Part shown: positions 28,011 to 38,734 of the stretch, one piece after another
How positions within the stretch are numbered: position 1 is the stretch's first letter
Layout: the number at the start of each line of letters is the position of its first letter
Assembly (NCBI GenBank): GCA_017503105.1
Contig: JAFVTS010000010.1
Span: 1-64,000 of the forward strand
Source: Clostridia bacterium
GTDB taxonomy: Bacteria; Bacillota; Clostridia; Oscillospirales; CAG-272
Length of the DNA stretch: 64,000 nucleotides
Reading direction: 5' to 3'
Position numbers and translations under genes: made by a program
Notes under the pieces: model-generated
What the model was told of the DNA's origin: nothing
What the model saw: the letters and a program-made list of their open reading frames with translations, nothing else
The model's database searches: none

Positions 28011-28059
28011 AAAAACGAGATAGATTTGCACCTATACCGTGCAGCTCTGTCTCGTTTTT
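28011..28059. terminator. bidirectional terminator
   Basis: AAAAACGAGATAGA...TGCAC / GTGCA...CTGTCTCGTTTTT stem between convergent genes. Confidence 0.85.
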
Positions 28060-28098
28060 CCGTTTTCAGGCTTTATAATTTTTGATCTCTCCGACAAG

Positions 28099-28389
28099 TC
28101 ACTCTTTAGTTCTCTTTAAAGAGGCGACCAAGCGTTTCAGTGTTATAACGTCCTCATCGCTAAGTCCCGTGATGTCAAGCGTCTCCTTTTTCTCAAGTCC
28201 CAAAAGATAATCGGTCGACACGTGAAAAACGGCTGCTATTTTCACAAGCACCTCGGGAGAAGGATAGCGCGCCTGAAGCTCATAATAACTGACTACCGAT
28301 TTTGTTACCCCCAAGCGAGAGGCTAACTGTTGTTGCGTATATCCCGCTTCAAGCCTTAATTGTTTTAGCGTATTACCGAAATCAACCAT
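28099..28389 (-). CDS. XRE-family DNA-binding protein
   Basis: 96 residues, almost all helix-turn-helix: FGNTLKQLRLEAGYTQQQLASRLGVTKSVVSYYELQARYPSPEVLVKIAAVFHVSTDYLLG, plus a short C-terminal tail (LSDEDVITLKRLVASLKRTKE) seen in small Clostridia repressors. GGAGG precedes the ATG. It is divergent from the 28555 gene, and two 16-bp direct repeats in the shared spacer look like its operators, one covering the -35 of the neighbour. Repression of the neighbour and of itself is the natural inference. Confidence 0.88.
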   Translation of the reverse strand: MVDFGNTLKQLRLEAGYTQQQLASRLGVTKSVVSYYELQARYPSPEVLVKIAAVFHVSTDYLLGLEKKETLDITGLSDEDVITLKRLVASLKRTKE

Positions 28390-28403
28390 ATCCTAACCTC
28401 CAA

Positions 28404-28419
28404 TACTAATTTAGTTTAC
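28404..28419. promoter_or_regulatory. candidate XRE operator 1
   Basis: TACTAATTTAGTTTAC, two mismatches from the second copy at 28462. It lies just upstream of the XRE start, where a minus-strand promoter is expected. Confidence 0.5.
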
Positions 28420-28461
28420 CATAGTTTTGGCTTGATTTGGTTGACTTTATCCGCTTTTTTG

Positions 28462-28477
28462 TACTAATATAGTTGAC
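28462..28477. promoter_or_regulatory. candidate XRE operator 2
   Basis: TACTAATATAGTTGAC overlaps the -35 (28473-28478) of the promoter for the gene at 28555. Confidence 0.55.
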
Positions 28478-28501
28478 AAAAGTAAAAACTTATGCTATAA
28501 T
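28473..28501 (+). promoter_or_regulatory. consensus sigma-A promoter for the 28555 gene
   Basis: TTGACA (28473-28478), 17-base spacer, TATAAT (28496-28501). Confidence 0.8.
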
Positions 28502-28554
28502 AGTGCCAGACAATGTGAGAAATATTGTCAAACAAAAAGAAAGAGGAGATAAAA

Positions 28555-29028
28555 ATGAGCTCGTTAGAAATTACAAAACCCCATTCAAGGCGCCCCAACA
28601 CCGCGGGCGGAGTAGACGTACTTCACAGCATTTACAACGCCTCAGAGAAGGAAATAAAGTACGTTTCTTTCACCTACATTCCCCTGAACCAGGTGGGTGA
28701 CGTGGTTAAGTGCAAAATAAAAGACAGAGCCGAAGCGTATTGCAAATTTACAGGCCCGATAGCTCCGGGAGAAGAAACGCTCGTGAGTTGGAAAAACCTT
28801 TGGTACAATCCCACGGTTGACAGCGTGAAGATCACCGAAATGAAAATCGAGTACATGGACGGCACCGTGGAAACCGTCGCGGGTGAAGATATTATTGACA
28901 CAAGCCACCCCGAGAGTAAATTTGGTAAGATTGAGAGAGAAAAGGAGCGCCGCGCGAAGATGACTAAGATAATAGTCGGAGGCGTTATCGGTGTTATTGC
29001 TCTTATTTTACTTATAACCTCTATTTGA
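28555..29028 (+). CDS. tail-anchored protein of unknown function
   Basis: 157 residues from the ATG at 28555, chosen for GAGGAGA seven bases upstream. Residues 15-110 form a beta-rich domain (HSIYNASEKEIKYVSFTYIPLNQVGDVVKC, TGPIAPGEETLVSWKNLWYNPTVDSVKI) like the DUF5780-type domains of Clostridia surface proteins. After a charged helix a single membrane segment ends the chain (IIVGGVIGVIALILLITSI), so it is probably tail-anchored with the domain in the cytosol. It is divergent from a small XRE repressor whose candidate operator covers this promoter. Confidence 0.72.
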   Translation: MSSLEITKPHSRRPNTAGGVDVLHSIYNASEKEIKYVSFTYIPLNQVGDVVKCKIKDRAEAYCKFTGPIAPGEETLVSWKNLWYNPTVDSVKITEMKIEYMDGTVETVAGEDIIDTSHPESKFGKIEREKERRAKMTKIIVGGVIGVIALILLITSI

Positions 29029-29087
29029 TTCACAGTATTTAAAACGGCAAAGGCCTTGTATTTATCAATTAAATTATACAACAAAGC

Positions 29088-29135
29088 AAGCGGATGCTCG
29101 ATACCTTTCGGTAAAGAACATCCGCTTTTTCTTTT
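29088..29135. terminator. Rho-independent terminator
   Basis: AAGCGGATG / CATCCGCTT stem followed by TTTTTC, between the convergent 28555 and RNase J genes. Confidence 0.8.
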
Positions 29136-29176
29136 TCGGTCTAAGTTAATGACTCAGCCGCTTTTTGTGTTGCCGT

Positions 29177-31108
29177 TTATATATCCATTATTACGGGAAG
29201 TATCATAGGCTTTCTCTTCGTTTCCTTGGTTATAAAGCGTCCAAGATCGTCGCGTATCATCATTTTTATCTGCGCGAAATCGTAAATTCCGCGCGCAAGA
29301 GCTCTTTCAAGAGTTGCGGCAGCTATCTTTCTTGCTCCCACCATCAGCTCCTCTGACTCCTTGACGTAGACGAATCCGCGAGAAACGATGTCGGGCCCCG
29401 AAATTATCTCACCCGCCCCGAGATCGACGGTTGCCACGACGACTACAAGACCGTCCTCGGAAAGATGCTTTCTGTCACGCAGGACCACGCTTCCGATATC
29501 TCCGACACCCGAGCCGTCCACCAGGACTCTTCCCGAAGGAACGGTGCCGTTGAACTTAGCTCCGCCGCGTCCGAGCTCAAGAACCTTACCTATCTCCGAA
29601 ATAAAGATGTTCTCGGAAGGAATACCCATAAATTCCGCTATTTCCTTATTTGCGTAAAGATGCCTGTCCTCGCCGTGAATTGGCATAAAGTATTTAGGCT
29701 TCAAAAGAGCCATCATAAGCTTTATCTCTTCCTTGCAGGCGTGACCCGAAACGTGAACGTCCTCGGTAGAATCGTTTACGACCTTCACGCCATTTTTAAC
29801 GAGAGCGTTTATTATCTTTCCGACAAGCTTTTCGTTTCCAGGAATCGCGCTCGCCGAGAGCACTACGACGTCACCCGACGAGAGCTTCACCTTATCGTGC
29901 TCCGAAAAGGCTATTCTGTAAAGAGCCGACATCGGCTCTCCCTGGCTGCCCGTGGTTATAAGCGTGATCTGCTCCGGCTTGAATCTTTTTATCTCGCTTA
30001 TATCTATTAAAACACCGTCCGGCAAGTCCATATATCCGAGCTCCGCCGCGGCGCCTATAACGTTCACCATACTTCTTCCGAGGACGGCGACGCGTCTGCC
30101 GTGGGCGGCACTTGCGTTGATTATCTGCTGAACTCTGTGCACGTTTGATGAAAACGTGGCGATTATAAGCCTTTTATCCTCATATTGAGAGAATATCCTC
30201 TCAAGCGACGAGCCTACCGTGCGCTCGGACGGCGTATATCCGCTTCTCTCCGAGTTGGTCGACTCGCAAAGCAACAGATCGACTCCGTCGCGCCCTATTT
30301 CACCTATTCTTACAAGGTCCATAATCCTTCCGTCGATCGGCGAAACGTCGAGCTTGAAGTCTCCCGTGTGGAATACCGTTCCCGCGGGCGTATAAAGCGC
30401 GATGGCGCAAGCATCGGCGATAGAGTGATTGACGTGGATGAATTCGGCACTGATCGAGCCGAGCCTTACCGTATCGCCTGCTTCAACCGTTTTAAGCCTC
30501 GGCTGGAAGGACGGGGGATTTTCATCAAGCTTTCCCTCTATTATTCCAAGAGATAACTTAGTTCCGTAGATCGGAACGTCAAGCTGTGAGAGGACGTAAG
30601 GAATTGAACCGATGTGATCCTCGTGTCCGTGGGTTATAAGTATTCCCTTTATCTTATGGGCATTTGCCGTCAGATATGAAATGTCCGGAATTACGAGATC
30701 TACGCCGAGCATATCGTCGTCGGGAAATCCCATTCCACAGTCAATTATAACTATATCGTCACCGCACTCAAAGGCGGTCATATTTTTTCCGATCTCCTGA
30801 AGTCCGCCAAGCGGAATTATGCGCAAGGTGGCACCCGTGTTAAGTTTTTTGTTTTTATTTTGTAAAGTATAGTTGTATTTATTTTTGCTTTGATTTCTTT
30901 TGGTCTCGTTTTTAACGCGCAAGGAAGGCTCACGCCCCTTTTGCTCGGCAGCCTGTGCTTTCTTTTGGGAAGGCTTTGCGGCAGAGTCGTTCTTCGCCGC
31001 AGGTCTTCTCTTTTTAGCAAACTTATTCTTTACAACCTTCTTTTGCTGCACGGGGGATTTAGCTCCCTCGTTCTTTTTTCTGTTCTTTTCTTCTTTTTTT
31101 TCGTTCAT
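29177..31108 (-). CDS. rnj: ribonuclease J
   Basis: 643 residues. RNase J is a metallo-beta-lactamase 5'-3' exo/endoribonuclease. The catalytic core starts near residue 96 (LRIIPLGGLQEIGKNM) and has the HGHEDH metal motif near 157-163, FHTGDFKLD near 245 and the beta-CASP GSQGEPMSAL block near 390. The first 95 residues are an unusually long, Lys/Arg/Gln-rich, low-complexity extension, compared with about 10 residues in most RNase J1 proteins; it could bind RNA or partners (inference). An ACACGGGT copy and a degenerate palindrome fall exactly in this extension. Confidence 0.95.
   Translation of the reverse strand: MNEKKEEKNRKKNEGAKSPVQQKKVVKNKFAKKRRPAAKNDSAAKPSQKKAQAAEQKGREPSLRVKNETKRNQSKNKYNYTLQNKNKKLNTGATLRIIPLGGLQEIGKNMTAFECGDDIVIIDCGMGFPDDDMLGVDLVIPDISYLTANAHKIKGILITHGHEDHIGSIPYVLSQLDVPIYGTKLSLGIIEGKLDENPPSFQPRLKTVEAGDTVRLGSISAEFIHVNHSIADACAIALYTPAGTVFHTGDFKLDVSPIDGRIMDLVRIGEIGRDGVDLLLCESTNSERSGYTPSERTVGSSLERIFSQYEDKRLIIATFSSNVHRVQQIINASAAHGRRVAVLGRSMVNVIGAAAELGYMDLPDGVLIDISEIKRFKPEQITLITTGSQGEPMSALYRIAFSEHDKVKLSSGDVVVLSASAIPGNEKLVGKIINALVKNGVKVVNDSTEDVHVSGHACKEEIKLMMALLKPKYFMPIHGEDRHLYANKEIAEFMGIPSENIFISEIGKVLELGRGGAKFNGTVPSGRVLVDGSGVGDIGSVVLRDRKHLSEDGLVVVVATVDLGAGEIISGPDIVSRGFVYVKESEELMVGARKIAAATLERALARGIYDFAQIKMMIRDDLGRFITKETKRKPMILPVIMDI
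30833..30877. repeat. dispersed composite element inside the rnj 5' coding region
   Basis: GGTGGCACCCGTGTTAAG (core 30833-30840), 21 bases, then GTAAAGTATAGTTGTA (30862-30877). Coded as NTGATL and neighbouring residues of the low-complexity extension. Confidence 0.55.
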
Positions 31109-31198
31109 ATGCGTTTCCTTATTTTATGTAATGCCCGCAAAGGAGCAGGCTGTTTCTTATAATAACCCTAATCCAACCTTTTCAGCTCTCAAAAAGAC

Positions 31199-31465
31199 TT
31201 ACCCCGTATACCGTGTTAAAATAAATAGGCTTATTGCGATTGCCAGAGCAGATATAAAACCGGCAAAAAAAGCAAGAAGCCTACCGTCTTTTTTTGTTTT
31301 TTCTTTTGTGCTTTCCTCTATGAGCTTGTTTGCCTCTTTTATAAAATCTCCGTGTCTTTCGTCAAGAGTCACGTCCCGTGACAGTACAAAATAAGCTTCG
31401 TCGATCATAGGACTGTCAGTCTTTTTCAAGCAAACTACTCTTCTTTGATATCCTCTCAAGTCCAA
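31199..31465 (-). CDS. small single-helix membrane protein
   Basis: 88 residues from a TTG at 31465 with GAGGTG upstream. Residues 1-40 have a conserved-looking VVCLKKTDSPMIDEAYFVLSRD segment, followed by a charged helix and one C-terminal membrane helix (LLAFFAGFISALAIAISLFIL, near 63-83). The segment resembles small Clostridia proteins of unknown role. It lies between the 31566 XRE gene and rnj on the same strand. Its end overlaps a shortened dispersed word (31210-31217). Confidence 0.65.
   Translation of the reverse strand: MDLRGYQRRVVCLKKTDSPMIDEAYFVLSRDVTLDERHGDFIKEANKLIEESTKEKTKKDGRLLAFFAGFISALAIAISLFILTRYTG
31210..31217 (-). repeat. shortened dispersed word ACCGTGTT
   Basis: ATACCGTGTTAAA, the same one-base-deleted variant as at 16613, lying at the 3' end of the small membrane gene. 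Confidence 0.45.
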
Positions 31466-31553
31466 AGAACACCTCTCTTTCGGTATTCAATATAGACTTT
31501 TATCACGTTAAATATACACTTCTTATAAAAATAATGTAGGGCTATATGAAAAT

Positions 31554-31569
31554 GTAAGCTTTGGTTTAC
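31554..31569. repeat. dispersed palindrome at a gene end
   Basis: GTAAGCTTTGGTTTAC; it includes the stop codon of the gene at 31566. Confidence 0.45.
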
Positions 31570-32057
31570 TTTCTTCCAAAGATTTTACCGAAGAAGCCTT
31601 TTTTCTTTTCCTCGGGCTTCGAAATTTCTTCTTTCTTTTCCTCTTTCGGCTCTTCGGCGATCTTCTTCTCGTTGATCACCTCGACGCTTATCTCTTCAAT
31701 TACGGGCTCTGCGGATATGGGAGCCGCAACTTCGACCTCGAGCTTCGAAATTTCTTCTTTGATCTCTTCATCTGCTATTTCTCTGTTTTCGAAAGAGGTT
31801 TCATTTCTTTCGTCCTTTTTGACGGAGCGTCTCTTCTTCTTTTCGGGAAGAGCTACTTCTATTTTCTCGTCAAGAAGCTCGTCAAAGCTGATCTCAAAGA
31901 TCTCTTTCATTTTTATAATCTTCGGGACCTCGGGATAGCACTGTCCGCTCTCCCATTTATGTACCGATTGACGGGAGACTTCAAGTGCCCTTGCAAGCTC
32001 ATCCTGAGTTATCCCCTTCGTTTTTCTGAGTATTACGAGTTTTTGGCTGAGTGTCAT
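31566..32057 (-). CDS. XRE-family regulator with long acidic tail
   Basis: 163 residues from the ATG at 32057, chosen because AAGGAG lies eight bases upstream and the helix-turn-helix begins at once (MTLSQKLVILRKTKGITQDELARALEVSRQSVHKWESG). After residue 70 comes a long Glu/Lys-rich low-complexity tail ending in GFFGKIFGRK, a basic amphipathic end that could touch membrane or DNA. It starts 28 bases after the lipoprotein gene and probably belongs to the gyrA transcript. Its target is unknown. Confidence 0.82.
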   Translation of the reverse strand: MTLSQKLVILRKTKGITQDELARALEVSRQSVHKWESGQCYPEVPKIIKMKEIFEISFDELLDEKIEVALPEKKKRRSVKKDERNETSFENREIADEEIKEEISKLEVEVAAPISAEPVIEEISVEVINEKKIAEEPKEEKKEEISKPEEKKKGFFGKIFGRK

Positions 32058-32085
32058 TTTCTTTTCTCCTTTTGTAAATGAAGAA

Positions 32086-32814
32086 TTATCGCTTGTTAAG
32101 CTCATTTTCCAACTCTTTGATTTTATCCTGATCTTCATTGTAGACGGCGAAGGTCGGAGTATCGAGCTTCCAACCCGTCGCATCTTCAATAAGATCGACC
32201 TCTACGGTCTTTTTCTGAGTTTTTTCCGAAGACGTACCTGCGTCCTTTGTGACGGTTATGCTTATGGAAACGGTAATTTTTTCTCCGTTAACGTCCACGA
32301 CCTTTAAAGTCGAGTAATCGTAAGTCACAAGATCCGTCTTTTTTCTTTTGTAGGTCGTGTCTACCATTATGACTTTTCTTTCCACGTCCTTGCCGTTTAT
32401 ATCCTGCTCGATCCTTACGTCACCGTAATAACGCGTGTGAGAATCCACGCTTCCGTATAAAACACCCAAGAAAATATTATCCGCGTATCCGGGTGTATAT
32501 ACCTTAGTTATAAGAGTTCTCAAACCGTCGAAGTCGTTTATCTCTTCGCCAAGCTTCTGTTCGTAGCTTTGTATACTTCTCCCGTCAACCTCTTTATATA
32601 CGGAGCTGTTCGTATCCAAAGGATCGGGACTTAATCCTTCTCCAAAGAGGATATCCTCTATTATCGCCGACTTTTTTATAAGCTTTTCAGCCGCCGCGAT
32701 GACCTCAGCCTCGTCGTAATCCCTGTCGCAGGAAACAAAAGAGGTAAATACCGTTGAAAAGAGAAGAACTATAATAAATAATTTATTTATAATTCCCGTT
32801 TTATTCTTCATCAC
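32086..32814 (-). CDS. putative lipoprotein
   Basis: 242 residues from GTG at 32814 (or ATG at 32811). A signal sequence [20 protein letters not shown] ends in a lipobox with Cys near residue 29, so the mature protein should be lipid-anchored on the outer face. The rest is a soluble alpha/beta domain with no recognised signature; a region near 180-215 reads like a repeated beta-strand segment. The gene overlaps the end of gyrA by 14 bases, indicating translational coupling with gyrase, an odd partner for a lipoprotein. Confidence 0.75.
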   Translation of the reverse strand: MMKNKTGIINKLFIIVLLFSTVFTSFVSCDRDYDEAEVIAAAEKLIKKSAIIEDILFGEGLSPDPLDTNSSVYKEVDGRSIQSYEQKLGEEINDFDGLRTLITKVYTPGYADNIFLGVLYGSVDSHTRYYGDVRIEQDINGKDVERKVIMVDTTYKRKKTDLVTYDYSTLKVVDVNGEKITVSISITVTKDAGTSSEKTQKKTVEVDLIEDATGWKLDTPTFAVYNEDQDKIKELENELNKR

Positions 32815-35371
32815 TTTCCGATGAAGGAATTTCTCCCTCTTCCTCCTCAGTCACGATTACTTTTTCTTCTGCTTCTGTGCTTTTTTCTATCTCTTTTTCT
32901 ATTTTTTCGCTTGACTCTTCTATTTCTTCCTGCTTCTCAAGTCTTGCGACGTTGTTGATAATACAGCCGTCGGAAAGACGCATTATTATAACGCCCGTTG
33001 CCGTTCTTGAATAAACGTTGATACCAGAAACCGAGGTGCGTATTATCGTTCCTTCGTTGGTGATGAGCATTATGTCGTCATCGTCAGAAACGGTGATTAT
33101 AGAAGAGAGCTTACCCGTCTTTTCGCTTATCTTATGGCAAGCAACGCCCTTTCCGCCTCTGTTCTTCATCTCACGGAAATCGTCGAAGCTCGTTCTCTTA
33201 CCCATACCTTTTTCCGTAACGGTAAGAAGAGTTTTGCCTTCCTCAACTCTTGCAGCTCCGACAACGACGTCATCACCTACGAGAGAAATTCCGCGCACGC
33301 CTCTTGCGCCTCTTCCCATACATCTTACGTTATTTTCGTCAAATCTTACGGCAAGACCGTTTCTCGTCGCAAGTATAATGTTCTCCGTACCGTTAGTATG
33401 TCTTACGAAGAGCAATTCGTCGTTTTCGTCAAGATTTATAGCGATCTTTCCCGCGCTTCTCTGGTACTCAAACTCCTTGAGAAGAGTTCTCTTTATAACG
33501 CCGCGCTTGGTTATCATCGTAAGATATTCACCCTCTGTAAATTCCGTGATGGGAATTATCGAGGTAACGAACTCACCCTCTGTAAGATTGATTATATTTA
33601 CGAGATTCGTGCCCTTTGCGGTCTTTGACGCCTCGGGAATTCTGTACGCCTTCTTTGCATAGACTCTTCCCTTATTGGTGAAGAACATAAGAAGTGAGTG
33701 GCTGTTTGAAACTATAACGTCCTCAACGAAGTCGTCTTCCTTCGTCTTCATACCTATAACGCCCTTACCGCCTCTGTTCTGAGCGGAATACTCACTCGCC
33801 TTCTGGCGCTTGATATATCCCGTGTGGCTGACGGTTATAACGCAGGTGTGACGCTCGATAAGATCCTCAAGATCTATCTCCTCAGACGCCTCAACGAGCT
33901 CGGAGCGTCTTTCGTCACCGTACTTTTTCTTTATTTCTTCAAGCTCGGTCTTGAGTATCTCGCGCACCTTTCCCTCGTCGGCAAGAATAGAGCGTAATTC
34001 CGCAACTATTCCCTCAAGCTTTGCTATTCTGTCCTCTACCTTCTGCCTTTCGAGTCCTGAGAGCTTGCCGAGAGTCATCTCGACTATCGCCTGAGCCTGA
34101 GCGTCTGAGAGCGCGAATCTTTCAATAAGAGCTTCCTTTGCCGCAGGAATAGACTCGCTTGACTTGATTATTTTTATGACCTCGTCAATATTATCTATCG
34201 CTATCTTATATCCCTCAAGTATATGCATCTCGCGAAGAGCCTTATCAAGGTCAAACTGAGTTCTCTTTATTATGACGCTCTTTTGAAATTCAATATACTT
34301 ATCAAGAATCTGAAGAAGATTCATAGTCTTAGGCTCACCGCCGTCTATGACGAGCATATTGACGGAGCAGGTATCCTGAAGCTGAGTATACTTATAAAGC
34401 TGATTGAGTATTACCTCTGCGTTAGCGTCGCGCCTGTACTCAACGACTATTCTCATACCGCCTCTGCCCGACTCGTCGCGAAGGGCGGTAAGACCCTCTA
34501 TCTTCTTTTCTCTGTGGAGATTTGCGATAGTTTCGACGAGCATAGACTTATTTACCATATAAGGTATCTCGGTAAATACTATTTGCCTCTTATCATCGTT
34601 TATCTCGGCTCTTGCTCTTATGTAGATTCTGCCCTTACCCGTTTCGTAAGCCTCGCGGATTCCTCTTGAGCCGTAAATAATGGCAGCGGTAGGGAAGTCG
34701 GGACCCTTGATGAACTGCATAACGTCTTCCGTCGTGCATTCGGGATTGTCTATTCTGTATACCGTTCCGTCTATTACCTCGGTCAAATTATGTGGCGGAA
34801 TATTAGTAGCCATACCGACGGCGATACCGACGGAGCCGTTTACGAGAAGGTTTGGGAAGCGCGATGGAAGCACGGTCGGCTCATCACGCGTGTTATCAAA
34901 GTTTCTTACCATAGGAACGACGTTCTTCTCTATATCCGTCATCATATGGTTTGCCATACGGCTCATTCTCGCCTCAGTATAACGGTATGCCGCAGGCGGG
35001 TCACCGTCAACGTTACCGAAGTTTCCGTGACCCTCGATAAGAGTATAGCGAAGAGAGAAATCCTGCGCCATTCTTACCATAGTTCCGTAAACGGCGCTGT
35101 CACCGTGAGGATGGTATCTACCGAGAACGTTTCCGACGGTGGTAGCGGATTTTCTGAACGGCTTATCGTGAGTGAGATTATCCTCGTACATAGCGTAAAG
35201 AATACGTCTTTGTCCGGGCTTCATTCCGTCTCTTATATCGGGAAGAGCACGGGCGGTAATAACGCTCATAGAATACTCTATGAATGACGTTTTTACCTCT
35301 TTTTCCATATCTCTTTCCTCTATTTTTTGTAAAGGAAATTCAATATCGGAGCTTTTATATGTATGTTCCAT
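32801..35371 (-). CDS. gyrA: DNA gyrase subunit A
   Basis: 856 residues. GyrA cuts and rejoins DNA during supercoiling. The catalytic tyrosine is Y131 in AAYRYTE, and the quinolone-determining helix reads HPHGDSAVY with serine at 92, the susceptible-type residue. The C-terminal beta-pinwheel has repeated GGKGV motifs and the GyrA box-like [11 protein letters not shown]. The N-terminus is about 10 residues longer than usual and the C-terminus ends in a Glu-rich tail. It lies 39 bases after gyrB on the minus strand and its stop overlaps the lipoprotein start. Confidence 0.97.
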   Translation of the reverse strand: MEHTYKSSDIEFPLQKIEERDMEKEVKTSFIEYSMSVITARALPDIRDGMKPGQRRILYAMYEDNLTHDKPFRKSATTVGNVLGRYHPHGDSAVYGTMVRMAQDFSLRYTLIEGHGNFGNVDGDPPAAYRYTEARMSRMANHMMTDIEKNVVPMVRNFDNTRDEPTVLPSRFPNLLVNGSVGIAVGMATNIPPHNLTEVIDGTVYRIDNPECTTEDVMQFIKGPDFPTAAIIYGSRGIREAYETGKGRIYIRARAEINDDKRQIVFTEIPYMVNKSMLVETIANLHREKKIEGLTALRDESGRGGMRIVVEYRRDANAEVILNQLYKYTQLQDTCSVNMLVIDGGEPKTMNLLQILDKYIEFQKSVIIKRTQFDLDKALREMHILEGYKIAIDNIDEVIKIIKSSESIPAAKEALIERFALSDAQAQAIVEMTLGKLSGLERQKVEDRIAKLEGIVAELRSILADEGKVREILKTELEEIKKKYGDERRSELVEASEEIDLEDLIERHTCVITVSHTGYIKRQKASEYSAQNRGGKGVIGMKTKEDDFVEDVIVSNSHSLLMFFTNKGRVYAKKAYRIPEASKTAKGTNLVNIINLTEGEFVTSIIPITEFTEGEYLTMITKRGVIKRTLLKEFEYQRSAGKIAINLDENDELLFVRHTNGTENIILATRNGLAVRFDENNVRCMGRGARGVRGISLVGDDVVVGAARVEEGKTLLTVTEKGMGKRTSFDDFREMKNRGGKGVACHKISEKTGKLSSIITVSDDDDIMLITNEGTIIRTSVSGINVYSRTATGVIIMRLSDGCIINNVARLEKQEEIEESSEKIEKEIEKSTEAEEKVIVTEEEEGEIPSSESDEE

Positions 35372-35410
35372 TTTTATATCCTTTCGGGGGAATGTAACTT
35401 AATATTGGTC

Positions 35411-37336
<1,926 letters not shown>

Positions 37337-37366
37337 TTAAATGAAACCTTCCTTCATTTTAATCTT

Positions 37367-37639
37367 TTAGTCGTTATTTATTTCCGTAATTTTTTCCAAA
37401 GCTCTTAATTTCAAGCCCGAGGTGGATATTCTTGAAAGAGAGATCCTCACGCCGTCTTTATCGTCGTAAACCACGAATGAGCGCGGAAGATCCGTGTCGT
37501 CGTATTCCAAGAGCCCTTCTTTTTGCTTTTTGTTTATATAATTTTTTGTGATAGATGAAACGGTTGCGGTATCAAGATCAAAAATACCTATTATTCTATT
37601 TTTTCTTATACTTTTACCGTTACCCACGTGAAGAAACAT
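37367..37639 (-). CDS. remB: extracellular matrix regulator RemB (DUF370 family)
   Basis: 90 residues from ATG at 37639, chosen for GGAGG six bases upstream and the family N-terminus MFLHVGNGKSI. RemB/YaaB-type proteins (DUF370) lie between recF and gyrB in many Bacillota; the RemA paralogue is a DNA-binding activator of matrix genes. The DLDTATVSSITKNYINKKQKEG block is typical. The gene overlaps the end of recF by 20 bases, showing tight coupling in the replication operon. Its regulatory targets here are unknown. Confidence 0.85.
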   Translation of the reverse strand: MFLHVGNGKSIRKNRIIGIFDLDTATVSSITKNYINKKQKEGLLEYDDTDLPRSFVVYDDKDGVRISLSRISTSGLKLRALEKITEINND

Positions 37640-38726
37640 AATTTCCTCCGACGACCTCTGTGACAGAATCGGCAAATTTCATATTTTCATCGTTTTCACA
37701 AGAGGTTATTATTACTTGCTTTTCTTTAATTCCGTTTATCACGAACGTGCGCCTCTTCTCATCAAGCTCGCTTAAAACGTCGTCAAGAAGATAAACGGGA
37801 TATTCTCCGCAAATAGCTCTGTTTACCTCACCCTCGGCAAGCTTCAACGAAAGCACGGCAGACCTTTGCTGTCCTTGAGAGGCAAAGCTTCTTGAATTTT
37901 CTCCGTTTATATTTATCTCAATATCGTCTCTGTGAACGCCAAAGAGAGTAACACCCGCAGCTATTTCTCTTTCTACGCTTGAATTTAAAAGGCTTATATA
38001 AGCTTTTTTTATATCTTCTTTATCTTCAAGCTCTTCGTCTATCCCACTTTTATAAAAGAGAGAAAGCTCTTCTTTTCCGTCTGATATTTTATACTGTATT
38101 TCTTTTGAATAAACGTCAAGGCTTTTCAAATATTCTTTTCTGTACTTATAAATGTAAGAAGCGTATTCAGCCATAGTTTCGGACCAGGAATTAAGCTCGC
38201 CTATATCGAAATAAAATCCTGACTTCGCGTTTTTTAAAATACAGTTTCTGTTTTCAAGAGCTTTTTTATAATCAGCGTATAATTTTAAGTAAGATGGGAA
38301 ACACTGTGATGCCGCGATATTTAAGAAGCTGCGCCTTTCCTCAGGCCCGTCTTTAATTATTTTCAAATCGTCAGGAGAGAAGAGAACGGTTTTAAAAGAA
38401 CCTATCATCTCGGTTACCTTGCTTATTTTATATCCGTTCTTCTTTCTTCTTCTTTCTCTTCCGAAAAATGCGTATTCAAGCGACCCGTCACCCGAAGAAT
38501 CCTCGTATTCGATAAATATACGAAATCCTTCGGCTCCGTTTTTTACAAGCTCCTTTTCATCGGACGTTCTGAACGACCTTCCTCTTGAAAAAATATAAAT
38601 TCCCTCAAGAGCGTTAGTCTTTCCTTGCGCGTTTTTTCCGTGAAGGAGGTTTATCCCGGGAGAAAAGCTTATATCGCATTTTTCTATATTACGGAAATTT
38701 TCCGCACAAAATCTTTTTACTATCAT
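37620..38726 (-). CDS. recF: DNA replication and repair protein RecF
   Basis: 368 residues. RecF is an SMC-like ATPase that helps load RecA at gaps. Walker A GKNAQGKT is at residues 30-37, FSRGRSFRTSDEKELV near 46, the signature FASQGQQRSAVLSLKLAE near 287 and Walker B YLLDDVLSELDEKRR near 313. It starts eight bases after dnaN and overlaps remB at its end. Confidence 0.96.
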   Translation of the reverse strand: MIVKRFCAENFRNIEKCDISFSPGINLLHGKNAQGKTNALEGIYIFSRGRSFRTSDEKELVKNGAEGFRIFIEYEDSSGDGSLEYAFFGRERRRKKNGYKISKVTEMIGSFKTVLFSPDDLKIIKDGPEERRSFLNIAASQCFPSYLKLYADYKKALENRNCILKNAKSGFYFDIGELNSWSETMAEYASYIYKYRKEYLKSLDVYSKEIQYKISDGKEELSLFYKSGIDEELEDKEDIKKAYISLLNSSVEREIAAGVTLFGVHRDDIEININGENSRSFASQGQQRSAVLSLKLAEGEVNRAICGEYPVYLLDDVLSELDEKRRTFVINGIKEKQVIITSCENDENMKFADSVTEVVGGNYVSSRG

Positions 38727-38734
38727 TAAAGCCT

